Assembly: GCA_030151885.1 (NCBI GenBank)
Contig: JASLCG010000006.1
Span: 1 to 53,962 of the forward strand
DNA length: 53,962 nucleotides
Reading direction: 5' to 3'
Origin: Bacteroides sp.
GTDB lineage: Bacteria > Bacteroidota > Bacteroidia > Bacteroidales > Bacteroidaceae
Part shown: positions 33,389-41,298 of the stretch, piece after piece
Layout of the letters: each line of letters starts with the position of its first letter
Numbering within the stretch: the first letter of the stretch is position 1
Program-made: the position numbers and the translations under genes
Notes under the pieces: generated by a model
The model's database searches: none
What the model saw: only the letters and a program-made list of their open reading frames with translations
What the model was told of the DNA's origin: nothing

Positions 33389-35776
33389 ATGAAAAAAATC
33401 ATAATAACTCTATGGATTCTTCTGATACTAAGTGTAGGATCTGTAACATTTGTATTTTACTCCATAACGAAAGGTTGGATTGGGTATATGCCTCCTGTTG
33501 AGGAGTTGGAAAATCCAAACTATAAATTTGCGACAGAGGTGTTCTCTGACGATGGTGAAGTACTTGGTACTTGGTCTTTGAGTAAAGAAAATAGGGTGTA
33601 TATAGGATATGATGAGCTACCTCTGAATATAATAGATGCATTAATAGCAACCGAAGATGTACGATTCGAAGAGCATTCGGGTATTGACCTAAGAGCTTTA
33701 GCGAGAGCCGTTTTCAAAATGGGTATTCTAAGACAAAAGAATGCTGGTGGCGGTAGTACAATTAGTCAGCAGCTTGCTAAGCAGCTATACTCTCCTACAG
33801 CCGAAAACAAAATAGAACGTATACTTCAAAAACCTATTGAGTGGGTTATAGCTACACGCTTAGAAAGATATTATACTAAGCAAGAGATTATTACGATGTA
33901 TCTTAATAAGTTTGATTTCATACATAATGCAGTAGGAATTAAAACAGCAGCTTTTACTTACTTTGGTAAAGAACCTAAAGATCTTAAAGACGAAGAGTCT
34001 GCAACATTGATAGGTATGTGTAAAAATCCTTCTTATTATAATGCGATACGCTACCCAGAACGATCTAAGCAACGTAGAAATGTGGTGCTAAATCAAATGG
34101 AGAAGGCTGGTTTTATTACGAAAGCTGTATGCGACTCTCTTAAAAAAACAGAACTAGTTACAGATTACCATAGAGTAGATCATAAAGAAGGTATTGCCAC
34201 TTACTTTAGAGAGTACTTGCGTGGTGTATTGACTGCCAAAGAGCCTAAGAAGGCCAACTATCGTGGTTGGCAAATGCAAAAGTTTTATGAAGATTCTATT
34301 GCTTGGAACAGAGATCCTTTATATGGTTGGTGTGCTAAGAATAAAAAGAAAAATGGTGAAAACTATAACATCTATACGGACGGATTAAAAATTTACACTA
34401 CAATTAATGCCAAAATGCAGGTTATTGCAGAGAATGTGATAGAAGAGCATGTTGGAAACTATTTACAACCTCAGTTTTTTAAAGAGAAGAAAGGTAGAGC
34501 TAATGGGCCATATACTTCAAAAATATCAAAACAAGATGTCCAAAACATTTTAGATAGAAGTATTAAGCAGACAGAGCGATACCGAATAATGAAAAAAGAT
34601 GGGGCATCTGATGCTGAGATAAAAAAAGCATTTAACACTCGTCAGCCAATGACTGTTTTTACTTGGAAAGGTGAGAAAGATACAGTCCTAACTCCAATGG
34701 ATTCAATTCTATATTACAAGCACTTTCTACGCTCTGGATTTATGGCAATGGATCCGATGAATGGACATGTTAAAGCTTACATAGGTGGACCTAATTATAC
34801 TTATTTTCAGTATGATATGGCTATGATGGGAAGACGTCAAATAGGTTCTACTATCAAACCATTCTTATATACACTAGCAATGGAGAACGGATTTACTCCA
34901 TGCGATGAAGTGAGAAATGTTCAGCAAACCTTATTAGATGAGAATGGCATACCTTGGAGTCCTAGAAACAGCTCAAGTGCACGTATAGGAGAAATGGTTA
35001 CATTGAAATGGGGATTAGCAAATTCTAATAACTGGATATCTGCCTATTTAATGAGTAAACTTAACCCTTACGCATTGGCTAGTCTTATTCATAACTTTGG
35101 AGTATTAAATAGAGATATTCAACCTACTATTTCACTGGCATTAGGACCATGTGAAATATCGGTAGGAGAGATGGTAAGTGCATATACAGCTTTTGCTAAT
35201 AATGGAATTCGTGTTGCACCATTTTTTGTAACAAGAATTGAAGATAGCGAAGGTAATGTTCTTGCGCAGTTTACCCCTCAGATGCAAGAGGTAATAAGCT
35301 CTAAGAGTGCCTACCAAATGGTAGATATGATGCAGGCTGTAATTGATGAAGGTACAGGACGTCGCGTCCGTAGATATGGCTTTGAAGGTGCAGCTGCTGG
35401 AAAAACAGGAACAACAAATGATAATGCTGATGCTTGGTTTATGGGCTATACGCCTAGCCTAGTAGCTGGTGTATGGATAGGTGGAGAGGATCGTGATATA
35501 CACTTTGATACAATGGTATGGGGCCAAGGTGCAGCTGCTGCTCTGCCAGTATGGGTAGAGTTTATGAAAAAAGTTTATGCAGATAAAACTCTTGGTTATG
35601 ACATTGAAGAGAAGTTTAAAATGCCAGAGAACTTTGACCCTTGTTCTGGTGAGCTGCTAGAAGAGGTTGAAGTGAGCGAAGTAAATGATCCGTTTTTCTT
35701 AGAAAAAGATTCATTAATAGTTCATGATGACGAAGATATTAATGATATAAACGAAATAGATCAACTTTTCTATTAA
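33389..35776 (+). CDS. Penicillin-binding protein 1A (class A)
   Basis: This 795-residue bifunctional enzyme polymerises and crosslinks peptidoglycan. It has one N-terminal membrane anchor (about 6-28), a GT51 glycosyltransferase domain (about 60-240) with ATEDVRFEEHSGID and GGSTISQQLAKQLY, and a transpeptidase domain with catalytic Ser487 in GSTIKP (S-x-x-K490), an SNN box (LANSNNWIS) and KTGTT (GKTGTTNDNADAW). The C-terminal acidic tail is EKDSLIVHDDEDIND-like. It is the first gene of an operon with the HPPK-like, kdsB and M16 genes (gaps 4, 5 and 9 nt). It works in the periplasm. Confidence 0.95.
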   Translation: MKKIIITLWILLILSVGSVTFVFYSITKGWIGYMPPVEELENPNYKFATEVFSDDGEVLGTWSLSKENRVYIGYDELPLNIIDALIATEDVRFEEHSGIDLRALARAVFKMGILRQKNAGGGSTISQQLAKQLYSPTAENKIERILQKPIEWVIATRLERYYTKQEIITMYLNKFDFIHNAVGIKTAAFTYFGKEPKDLKDEESATLIGMCKNPSYYNAIRYPERSKQRRNVVLNQMEKAGFITKAVCDSLKKTELVTDYHRVDHKEGIATYFREYLRGVLTAKEPKKANYRGWQMQKFYEDSIAWNRDPLYGWCAKNKKKNGENYNIYTDGLKIYTTINAKMQVIAENVIEEHVGNYLQPQFFKEKKGRANGPYTSKISKQDVQNILDRSIKQTERYRIMKKDGASDAEIKKAFNTRQPMTVFTWKGEKDTVLTPMDSILYYKHFLRSGFMAMDPMNGHVKAYIGGPNYTYFQYDMAMMGRRQIGSTIKPFLYTLAMENGFTPCDEVRNVQQTLLDENGIPWSPRNSSSARIGEMVTLKWGLANSNNWISAYLMSKLNPYALASLIHNFGVLNRDIQPTISLALGPCEISVGEMVSAYTAFANNGIRVAPFFVTRIEDSEGNVLAQFTPQMQEVISSKSAYQMVDMMQAVIDEGTGRRVRRYGFEGAAAGKTGTTNDNADAWFMGYTPSLVAGVWIGGEDRDIHFDTMVWGQGAAAALPVWVEFMKKVYADKTLGYDIEEKFKMPENFDPCSGELLEEVEVSEVNDPFFLEKDSLIVHDDEDINDINEIDQLFY

Positions 35777-35780
35777 TGAT

Positions 35781-36152
35781 ATGCAAGAAAATCTTTGTCT
35801 AGTAAGTTTAGGTAGTAATACCAATAGTGATGTTAATGTTGCTGCTGCGCAGTTTAGATTAATAGACTTTTTTGGTCTGGTTTATTTCTCATCAGCTGTA
35901 TATACAGAACCTATTGGAATGCCAAATAGAAAGAAGTTTTTGAATCAAGTGGCTCAATTCAAAACACATTTGTTACAAGAAGATGTTGTTAAAGTATTGA
36001 AGAGCATAGAAAAGGGGGTAGGAAGAGACCCCAAAGACAAAGTAAATATAGTTGTTGACCTAGATTTATTGCGCTTCAATGGAGAGGTTTTAAAACCAGA
36101 TGATATGGAGCGCCAATATATAAAGGTAGGTATTGAAGAACTAAATAAATAG
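35781..36152 (+). CDS. HPPK-like (FolK-related) short protein
   Basis: This 123-residue protein starts NLCLVSLGSNTNSD, the family beginning of 6-hydroxymethyl-7,8-dihydropterin pyrophosphokinase, and keeps a VVDLDLLRFNG segment (DLDLL instead of the family's DIDLL). It is some 35 to 40 residues shorter than typical FolK (about 160), and the C-terminal region with the RxFVLxPL-type motif is absent. The basic loop GRDPKDKVNI is only loosely similar to the R-W-x-P-R segment. It may be a divergent or non-catalytic paralogue, and a complete folK may be elsewhere. It sits in the PBP1A operon, between PBP1A and kdsB. Confidence 0.65.
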   Translation: MQENLCLVSLGSNTNSDVNVAAAQFRLIDFFGLVYFSSAVYTEPIGMPNRKKFLNQVAQFKTHLLQEDVVKVLKSIEKGVGRDPKDKVNIVVDLDLLRFNGEVLKPDDMERQYIKVGIEELNK

Positions 36153-36157
36153 GTAAA

Positions 36158-36916
36158 ATGAAATTTATAGGAATAATTCCAGCAAGATATGCTTCTACTC
36201 GTTTCCCAGCTAAACCATTAGCTTTATTGGGTGGAAAACCTGTAATACAACGTGTGTATGAACAAGTAGCACAAGTATTAGACGATGTTTATGTAGCTAC
36301 AGACGATGAAAGAATAGAACAGGCTGTGTTAGATTTTGGTGGAAAGGTGGTGATGACTTCTACAGAACACCGTTCTGGTACAGATCGCTGTTTTGAAGCA
36401 TATACAAAAGTAGGAAAAGCCTTCGATGTCGTAATAAACATTCAAGGTGATGAACCATTCATTCAAAAATCACAAATTGAGGCTTTGAAATCTTGTTTCT
36501 TAACATCTTCTACTACAGATATTGCTACTCTTGTAAAACCATATACAAGTCAGAATACTTTAGCAGACTTAGAGAATCCAAACTCTCCTAAAGTGGTACT
36601 CTCTTTAGATAAAAGAGCACTTTACTTTAGTCGTTCAGTTGTTCCCTACTTGCGAAATGTAGAGAAAACCGAATGGCTAGCCAATCATAGATTCTATAAG
36701 CATATCGGATTATATGCATACAAAACTGAAGTCTTAAAAGAGATTACAGCATTAAAACAGACACCGTTAGAGTTAGTAGAATCGTTGGAGCAACTACGAT
36801 GGCTAGAGAATGGTTACGTAATCCGTGTGGCAGAAACAAATATTGAAACTATCGGAATAGATACCCCCGAAGATTTAGCTAAAGCTGAAGAGTTTTTAAA
36901 ACAACAATCTATTTAA
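36158..36916 (+). CDS. kdsB: 3-deoxy-manno-octulosonate cytidylyltransferase
   Basis: This 252-residue cytoplasmic enzyme makes CMP-KDO from CTP and KDO, which activates KDO for lipid A core assembly. The nucleotide-binding start is IPARYASTRFPAKPLALLGGKPVIQ-like (segments IIPARYASTRFPAKPL at 5-20), followed by VINIQGDEPFI (about 92-102) with the metal-binding aspartate, and the C-terminal TIGIDTPEDLAKAE. Length is normal. It follows the HPPK-like gene by 5 nt. The presence fits an LPS-bearing Gram-negative bacterium. Confidence 0.96.
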   Translation: MKFIGIIPARYASTRFPAKPLALLGGKPVIQRVYEQVAQVLDDVYVATDDERIEQAVLDFGGKVVMTSTEHRSGTDRCFEAYTKVGKAFDVVINIQGDEPFIQKSQIEALKSCFLTSSTTDIATLVKPYTSQNTLADLENPNSPKVVLSLDKRALYFSRSVVPYLRNVEKTEWLANHRFYKHIGLYAYKTEVLKEITALKQTPLELVESLEQLRWLENGYVIRVAETNIETIGIDTPEDLAKAEEFLKQQSI

Positions 36917-36925
36917 TAGTTTTAA

Positions 36926-38221
36926 TTGATGGATAGATCTATACAACCCAAAATTCAAGAGTTAACAGAAATAAATATACCACTTCCAGAAAGAACTCAT
37001 TTATCAAATGGAGTTCCTATGACTATAGTAAATGCTGGACATCAAGATGTACTTCGTTTTGATATTTTATTTAAAGCTGGTACATGGTGTCAAAGTCAAA
37101 AGCTACAAGCTCTCTTTACAAATAGAATGTTAAGAGAAGGCTCTAAAAGCTATACAGCCAAAGAGATAGCCGAAACATTAGACTTTTATGGAGCTTGGCT
37201 AGAATTGTCGTGTGGAGCAGAATACTCGTGCATTACCCTATTTTCCTTATCACGACACTTTACAAAAACACTAGATGTGCTCTATTCTATCATTACAGAG
37301 CCTCTGTTTGATGAAGATCAGCTACAAACAGTGGTTGATATGAATGTGCAGCAGTTTGTAATAAATCAAGATAGAGTAGATTTTATAGCACAAAGAAGTA
37401 TGTTTAATTTACTTTTAGGAGATACTCACCCCTATGGAAAAGTAACAGTTAAAGAAGATTACTTAAACATCCATGCAGACCTTTTAAAAAGCTATCATAA
37501 AGAGCATTTTCATAGTAAAAACTGTCAAATGTTTTTATCAGGAAATGTTACTAAGGACATTATAGATGAAGTAGAGTCTAGATTCGGAAAAAGACCATTT
37601 GGAAGAGTAAATGCAGAAGAGACATCTTGTCCTGTTCCTGTATTTACGCCTTATCCAGAAAAAAGAAGATTCTTAAGTAAAGAAAATGCGCTACAAAGTG
37701 CAGTCTGCTTAGGGCTACCTTCTATTAAAAGAACACACCCCGATTACCATAAATTTAGAGTAGTATTAACGTTGTTGGGTGGCTATTTTGGTAGCAGACT
37801 GGTATCAAACATCCGAGAAGATAAAGGTTACACCTACTATATTGATGCACAAATGATACACTATCCTTATAGTGATTTTCTTTTGATCCACTCAGAGTGC
37901 GATAATAGCTATGTAGAAGCATTGATTAAAGAGGTTTACCATGAAATAGAGGTCTTGCAGACTGAAAAAGCTGATGAGGCTGAAATAAAAAAAGTTAAAA
38001 ACTATATGATTGGTGAGTTGTGTAGAAACTATGAGTCGGCCTTTGCTGTTGCCGATGCATGGATGTTTACCTTTACATCAAAAGTTACCGATTCGTACTT
38101 TAAAGAATCCTTAGCAGGGATTTTAGCTACTACTGCCGATGATATTTTAGAACTATCTAATAAATATTTTAATGTAAATCAAATTAAAGAAGTAGTGGCT
38201 GGTCATAAGGTAGAATCCTAA
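36926..38221 (+). CDS. M16-family protein lacking the zinc motif
   Basis: This 431-residue protein has the two-domain M16 fold but no HxxEH zinc motif: the equivalent position in the N-terminal domain reads AGTWCQSQKLQALFTNRMLREGSKSYTA. The C-terminal domain retains the substrate-pocket R/Y segment SRLVSNIREDKGYTYYI (about 292-308). It therefore resembles the non-catalytic subunit of two-chain M16 peptidases (the mitochondrial MPP-alpha or M16B alpha type), or a chaperone-like protein. No catalytic partner is adjacent. It ends the PBP1A/kdsB operon, 9 nt after kdsB. There is no signal peptide, so a cytoplasmic location is likely. Confidence 0.8.
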   Translation: MMDRSIQPKIQELTEINIPLPERTHLSNGVPMTIVNAGHQDVLRFDILFKAGTWCQSQKLQALFTNRMLREGSKSYTAKEIAETLDFYGAWLELSCGAEYSCITLFSLSRHFTKTLDVLYSIITEPLFDEDQLQTVVDMNVQQFVINQDRVDFIAQRSMFNLLLGDTHPYGKVTVKEDYLNIHADLLKSYHKEHFHSKNCQMFLSGNVTKDIIDEVESRFGKRPFGRVNAEETSCPVPVFTPYPEKRRFLSKENALQSAVCLGLPSIKRTHPDYHKFRVVLTLLGGYFGSRLVSNIREDKGYTYYIDAQMIHYPYSDFLLIHSECDNSYVEALIKEVYHEIEVLQTEKADEAEIKKVKNYMIGELCRNYESAFAVADAWMFTFTSKVTDSYFKESLAGILATTADDILELSNKYFNVNQIKEVVAGHKVES

Positions 38222-38252
38222 ATGAAGTTTATTTATTTCAATAAATAAGTTA

Positions 38253-38260
38253 TATCTTTG
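38253..38260 (+). promoter_or_regulatory. Promoter -7 element of the MORN gene
   Basis: TATCTTTG matches TAnnTTTG. It is 67 nt upstream of the MORN protein start codon; no clear -33 box was found. Confidence 0.4.
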
Positions 38261-38327
38261 GTAAATTATATAAAGGGTATTTCTTTGTGTTGGAAAAAAG
38301 CCTGAATCAAATCCTAAAATAATCGTA

Positions 38328-39494
38328 ATGAAGTACATTAATATATTTATCTCATTGTTATTTATCTCAAGCATCGACGTGCATGCCGAGCAAGTTCAAC
38401 CAAAAACTTCGGTATTTGGAAAAATGAAAGATGCATTTAAAGTAGAGGTCTCTGTTGGATCGTATATCTTTAAAGATGGTGCAGTCTATTTTGGAGAACT
38501 TGCTAGAAAAAGACCAAACGGTTGGGGTAAAACAATCTTTAAAAATGGAGATGTTTACGAAGGTCAGTATCAAAAAGGAAATCGTCATGGATATGGCTTC
38601 TTTAAGCATATAGATGGATCACGTTATGAAGGTGAATGGAGTGTAGACCAACAGTCTGGATGGGGTAGTTATTATTATTTAAATAACAACCATTATTTAG
38701 GAGAGTGGAAAAACAATAACCAAGATGGTGAAGGAACTCTTTTTTACCATAATGGAGACCAATATAAAGGGTACTGGAAAGAGAATAAACGTCATGGAGT
38801 AGGTACATACACATGGAATAACGGGGCAGAATATATAGGACAATGGGCCAATGACCGTAAACATGGAATAGGTACATTGCAATGGGATGATGGCTCGTCT
38901 TACTCTGGAGAGTGGAAAGACGATGCTCGTAATGGAGAGGGTACTTTCAACTATGTACATGGAGATAAATATACAGGAGACTGGGTAAACGATGTGCAAC
39001 ATGGAAAAGGTGTGTACGAATTTCATAGTGGAGATGTATATAAAGGCTCTTACCTATACGGAGAACGTACTGGTACAGGTGTGTACACTTATGCTAATGG
39101 AGACCAGTATGTTGGGGAATTTAAATCTGGAAAACAAGATGGTAAAGGAACCTTTAAATGGGTTAACGGAGCTATTTATGAAGGAGAATGGAAGGATAAT
39201 AATAGACATGGACATGGTAAATATGTTTGGAGTAACGGAGATATTTACGAAGGAGATTGGGAAAATAATCAGCCTTGTGGACATGGTGTATTAAAATTTG
39301 TTGGAGGAGATTATTATGAAGGAGACTTCTTGAACGGATTAGAACATGGTAGAGGAACACAATATAGTGCAGATGGTAAACGTGCCGTAGGAAACTTTAA
39401 GGAGGGTAAACGAGATGGCGAGTTTATTGAATACGATGAAAATGGAAGAGAAACTGGTAAGACTATATATGTACAAGGCCTAAGAAAAAATTAA
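38328..39494 (+). CDS. Secreted protein with 14 MORN repeats
   Basis: This 388-residue protein has a signal peptide (about 1-20, ending VHAEQ) and no lipobox, then 14 consecutive 23-residue MORN units from Tyr54 to residue 375, each of the form YxGxWxxxxxxGxGxxxxxxGxx, for example YEGEWKDNNRHGHGKYVWSNGDI. The last unit is degenerate (start AVGNF). A short C-terminus TGKTIYVQGLRKN follows. Repeats of 69 nt give the gene an internally repeated structure that will recombine. MORN repeats bind lipids or proteins in characterised cases. The function here is unknown; the periplasm or outer membrane is the probable site. It has its own promoter and terminator. Confidence 0.85.
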   Translation: MKYINIFISLLFISSIDVHAEQVQPKTSVFGKMKDAFKVEVSVGSYIFKDGAVYFGELARKRPNGWGKTIFKNGDVYEGQYQKGNRHGYGFFKHIDGSRYEGEWSVDQQSGWGSYYYLNNNHYLGEWKNNNQDGEGTLFYHNGDQYKGYWKENKRHGVGTYTWNNGAEYIGQWANDRKHGIGTLQWDDGSSYSGEWKDDARNGEGTFNYVHGDKYTGDWVNDVQHGKGVYEFHSGDVYKGSYLYGERTGTGVYTYANGDQYVGEFKSGKQDGKGTFKWVNGAIYEGEWKDNNRHGHGKYVWSNGDIYEGDWENNQPCGHGVLKFVGGDYYEGDFLNGLEHGRGTQYSADGKRAVGNFKEGKRDGEFIEYDENGRETGKTIYVQGLRKN

Positions 39495-39513
39495 TATAAA
39501 AAAGAAGATAATT

Positions 39514-39549
39514 AAAAACCTCAGCAAAATAACATTGCTGAGGTTTTTT
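39514..39549 (+). terminator. Intrinsic terminator after the MORN gene
   Basis: AAAAACCTCAGCAA (39514-39527) pairs with TTGCTGAGGTTTTT (39536-39549) and is followed by T residues. It also separates the convergent EEP-family gene. Confidence 0.85.
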
Positions 39550-39569
39550 TGTGCTTATAAGCTAAAAGC

Positions 39570-40481
39570 TTAATAACTTAAATCAACAAGAATAGGGAAG
39601 TGATCGGAAGGTAATCTCGCTTCACTCTCTTTGAAAGAGACCTCTTTCGGAAAATCTCCTTCATGAATACTTTTGGTATCTATTTTTGTGCTTCTATAAG
39701 TATCTGTTAAAACACCATATCTATGTACAGTATAGCTAGGTGATACGAAAACATGGTCTATTCTGCTATCTGTTTTTAAATTAATATTGAAAGCATTGAA
39801 AGTTCCATTTAGTGCATAACGTGTTTGGGCTACTTCATACGAGTCTTTTAGAATGGAAGAATCATGTAGTATAGCGTAGCTTTGATGAGTCTGATCCACA
39901 TTAAAATCGCCTGTTAAGATAACCCGTTCATCTCCACACATCTCTTTTATTTTTGCCAATACAAGCTTTGCACTCTCTTGACGTGCTTTAACACCTACAT
40001 GATCCATATGTAAATTAAAATACCAGAATGTTTTTTTCTTCTTTAAATCTTTAAATTTTCCCCAAGTGCAAATTCGAGGTAGGGCAGCATCCCAACCTTT
40101 ATTCGGTGTAGAAGTATCTTCCGACATCCAAAAATGACCAGATTTAAGGCATTTTATTCGGTCTTTTTTGAAGAATATAGGAGCATATTCTCCTGCTGTT
40201 TCACCATCGTCTCTACCTACACCTATATAGTCGTACTGAGATAGTCCTATTAGTAAGTCCTGTAGCTGAGTATGTAAAACCTCTTGAGTACCTAATACAT
40301 CAAAATTGTAGAAATTAATCAATTGAATTTGTACAGGGCCACGCTGTTGCCACCCATTCCCTTTAGCCGCATCGTGCTCATTGGCATATCTAATATTGTA
40401 GGAGCCTACACGAATATCTTGAGCATATCCAAAATTTAAAGTTACGCAAAGTAACAATAGTAGTGTACTAGTTTTTTTCAT
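39570..40481 (-). CDS. Secreted endonuclease/exonuclease/phosphatase-family protein
   Basis: This 303-residue protein has a signal peptide (about 1-20, ending GYAQ) and the DNase I-like fold. Family blocks are VGSYNIRYANE, LGTQEVLHTQLQDL (Glu for metal), FYNLHMDHVG-like FNLHMDHVG, LTGDFNVDQTHQSY, RIDHVFVS and SDHFPILVDL with the catalytic Asp/His pair. Such exported enzymes of Bacteroidetes hydrolyse phosphodiesters or phosphomonoesters (nuclease, sphingomyelinase-like, inositol phosphatase-like). The substrate is not fixed by sequence. It is single, with a -7 element at 40512-40519. Confidence 0.9.
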   Translation of the reverse strand: MKKTSTLLLLLCVTLNFGYAQDIRVGSYNIRYANEHDAAKGNGWQQRGPVQIQLINFYNFDVLGTQEVLHTQLQDLLIGLSQYDYIGVGRDDGETAGEYAPIFFKKDRIKCLKSGHFWMSEDTSTPNKGWDAALPRICTWGKFKDLKKKKTFWYFNLHMDHVGVKARQESAKLVLAKIKEMCGDERVILTGDFNVDQTHQSYAILHDSSILKDSYEVAQTRYALNGTFNAFNINLKTDSRIDHVFVSPSYTVHRYGVLTDTYRSTKIDTKSIHEGDFPKEVSFKESEARLPSDHFPILVDLSY

Positions 40482-40511
40482 AAGTAATTATTGTTTTAGT
40501 TATCTATTAAA

Positions 40512-40519
40512 CAAAGATA
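40512..40519 (-). promoter_or_regulatory. Promoter -7 element of the EEP-family gene
   Basis: On the minus strand TATCTTTG matches TAnnTTTG, about 30 nt upstream of the start codon. No -33 box of the right spacing is evident. Confidence 0.4.
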
Positions 40520-40614
40520 ATTTTTACAATCTTAAGAATGAATTAATAATGAGCATCATCCTTTATAAAGTACCCTATGAAGCTTGTGGCAGGGTTAAGT
40601 GATGGAGATTGTAA

Positions 40615-40702
40615 GTTGCCGACATACCTCTGTCTTGTCGGCGACTTGCTTGAGGTATGTCGGCAACATATACCAGGCATGTCGGCAATGAACAGAGAGG
40701 CT
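40615..40702. repeat. Four 22-bp tandem repeats, locus B, with an internal 16-bp inverted repeat
   Basis: GTCGGC units begin at 40637, 40659 and 40681, with a strict 22-nt period; the preceding 22-nt position (40615) carries GTTGCCGAC, the reverse complement of GTCGGCAAC. The last unit ends GTCGGCAATGAACA, as in locus A. GTTGCCGACATACCTC (40615-40630) and GAGGTATGTCGGCAAC (40652-40667) form a perfect 16-bp inverted repeat around a 21-nt loop, so transcripts would fold strongly. Confidence 0.9.
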
Positions 40703-40803
40703 TGTTAAATGTAGGTTTGACTAGGTGCAAAAAGTCCTCTATACATTTAAAATATACAGAGGACTTATAACTTTAACCTTAACTATTTAGTGGCACAGTT
40801 TAT

Positions 40804-41298
40804 TTAATCATTATGCTCATGCTCATGAGTATGTTCGTGAGCTACTTCATCAAGAGTTAATACAATATTTCGTGCAACATGCGTTTCATTACCAGCCAGG
40901 TCTGTACAATAAACCATCATATGGTATTTTCCAGGTGTAGCATTCTTAGGAATTACTATTTCATGGTGATGTATAGATGTGTTTTTTTGACCTTCTAGTT
41001 TCCATACTTTATTAAATGTAAAATCTACTGTTTTTTGGGACTCTTCCGCTCTTGAATGTGTGTGTCCGTCAAAATTATTATGTATTTCTACTTTATAGTT
41101 TGCTAGTCCTACATTATCGGTTAGTTGCATATCAAAATGTACTCCATGCTCATCTCCAATTTCAAGAAGTCCGTTCTCTGTAGGCGCTATAAGTTTAATT
41201 ACAGGTGGTGTAGTATCACCTGTATTGTCATTACTACAAGAAGTTGTGGATAGAGCAATAGCTGCTAAAATTGCGAATGTAAAAAATTTAGTTTTCAT
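40804..41298 (-). CDS. DUF4625-like His-rich lipoprotein
   Basis: This 164-residue protein has a lipoprotein signal with lipobox TTSC (Cys21). The body (about 30-150) resembles the DUF4625 family of Bacteroidetes with an Ig-like DNVGLANYKVEIHNNFDGH segment and NTSIHHHEIVIPKNATPGKYHMMVYCTDLAGNE. It has several histidine clusters, HHHEI and a C-terminal HEHTHEHEH (about 154-162), which suit zinc binding. Its ATG overlaps the receptor's TGA (ATGA), and the operon starts at a putative Zur site. It probably hands zinc to the receptor or guards zinc at the surface; this is inferred from context. Confidence 0.75.
   Translation of the reverse strand: MKTKFFTFAILAAIALSTTSCSNDNTGDTTPPVIKLIAPTENGLLEIGDEHGVHFDMQLTDNVGLANYKVEIHNNFDGHTHSRAEESQKTVDFTFNKVWKLEGQKNTSIHHHEIVIPKNATPGKYHMMVYCTDLAGNETHVARNIVLTLDEVAHEHTHEHEHND

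Larger units (their letters stand above)
40482..40803. other. 322-nt interval with repeat locus B
   Basis: It contains the leftward promoter of the EEP gene (CAAAGATA at 40512-40519), the second set of 22-bp repeats (40615-40702) and no open reading frame of note. The downstream part towards 40803 is AT-rich and unremarkable. Confidence 0.6.

Noticed and set aside
38367..39360. Several overlapping antisense and frame-shifted reading frames in the MORN gene
   Set aside because: They arise from the repeated codon pattern; the sense frame is a full MORN protein with a signal peptide.
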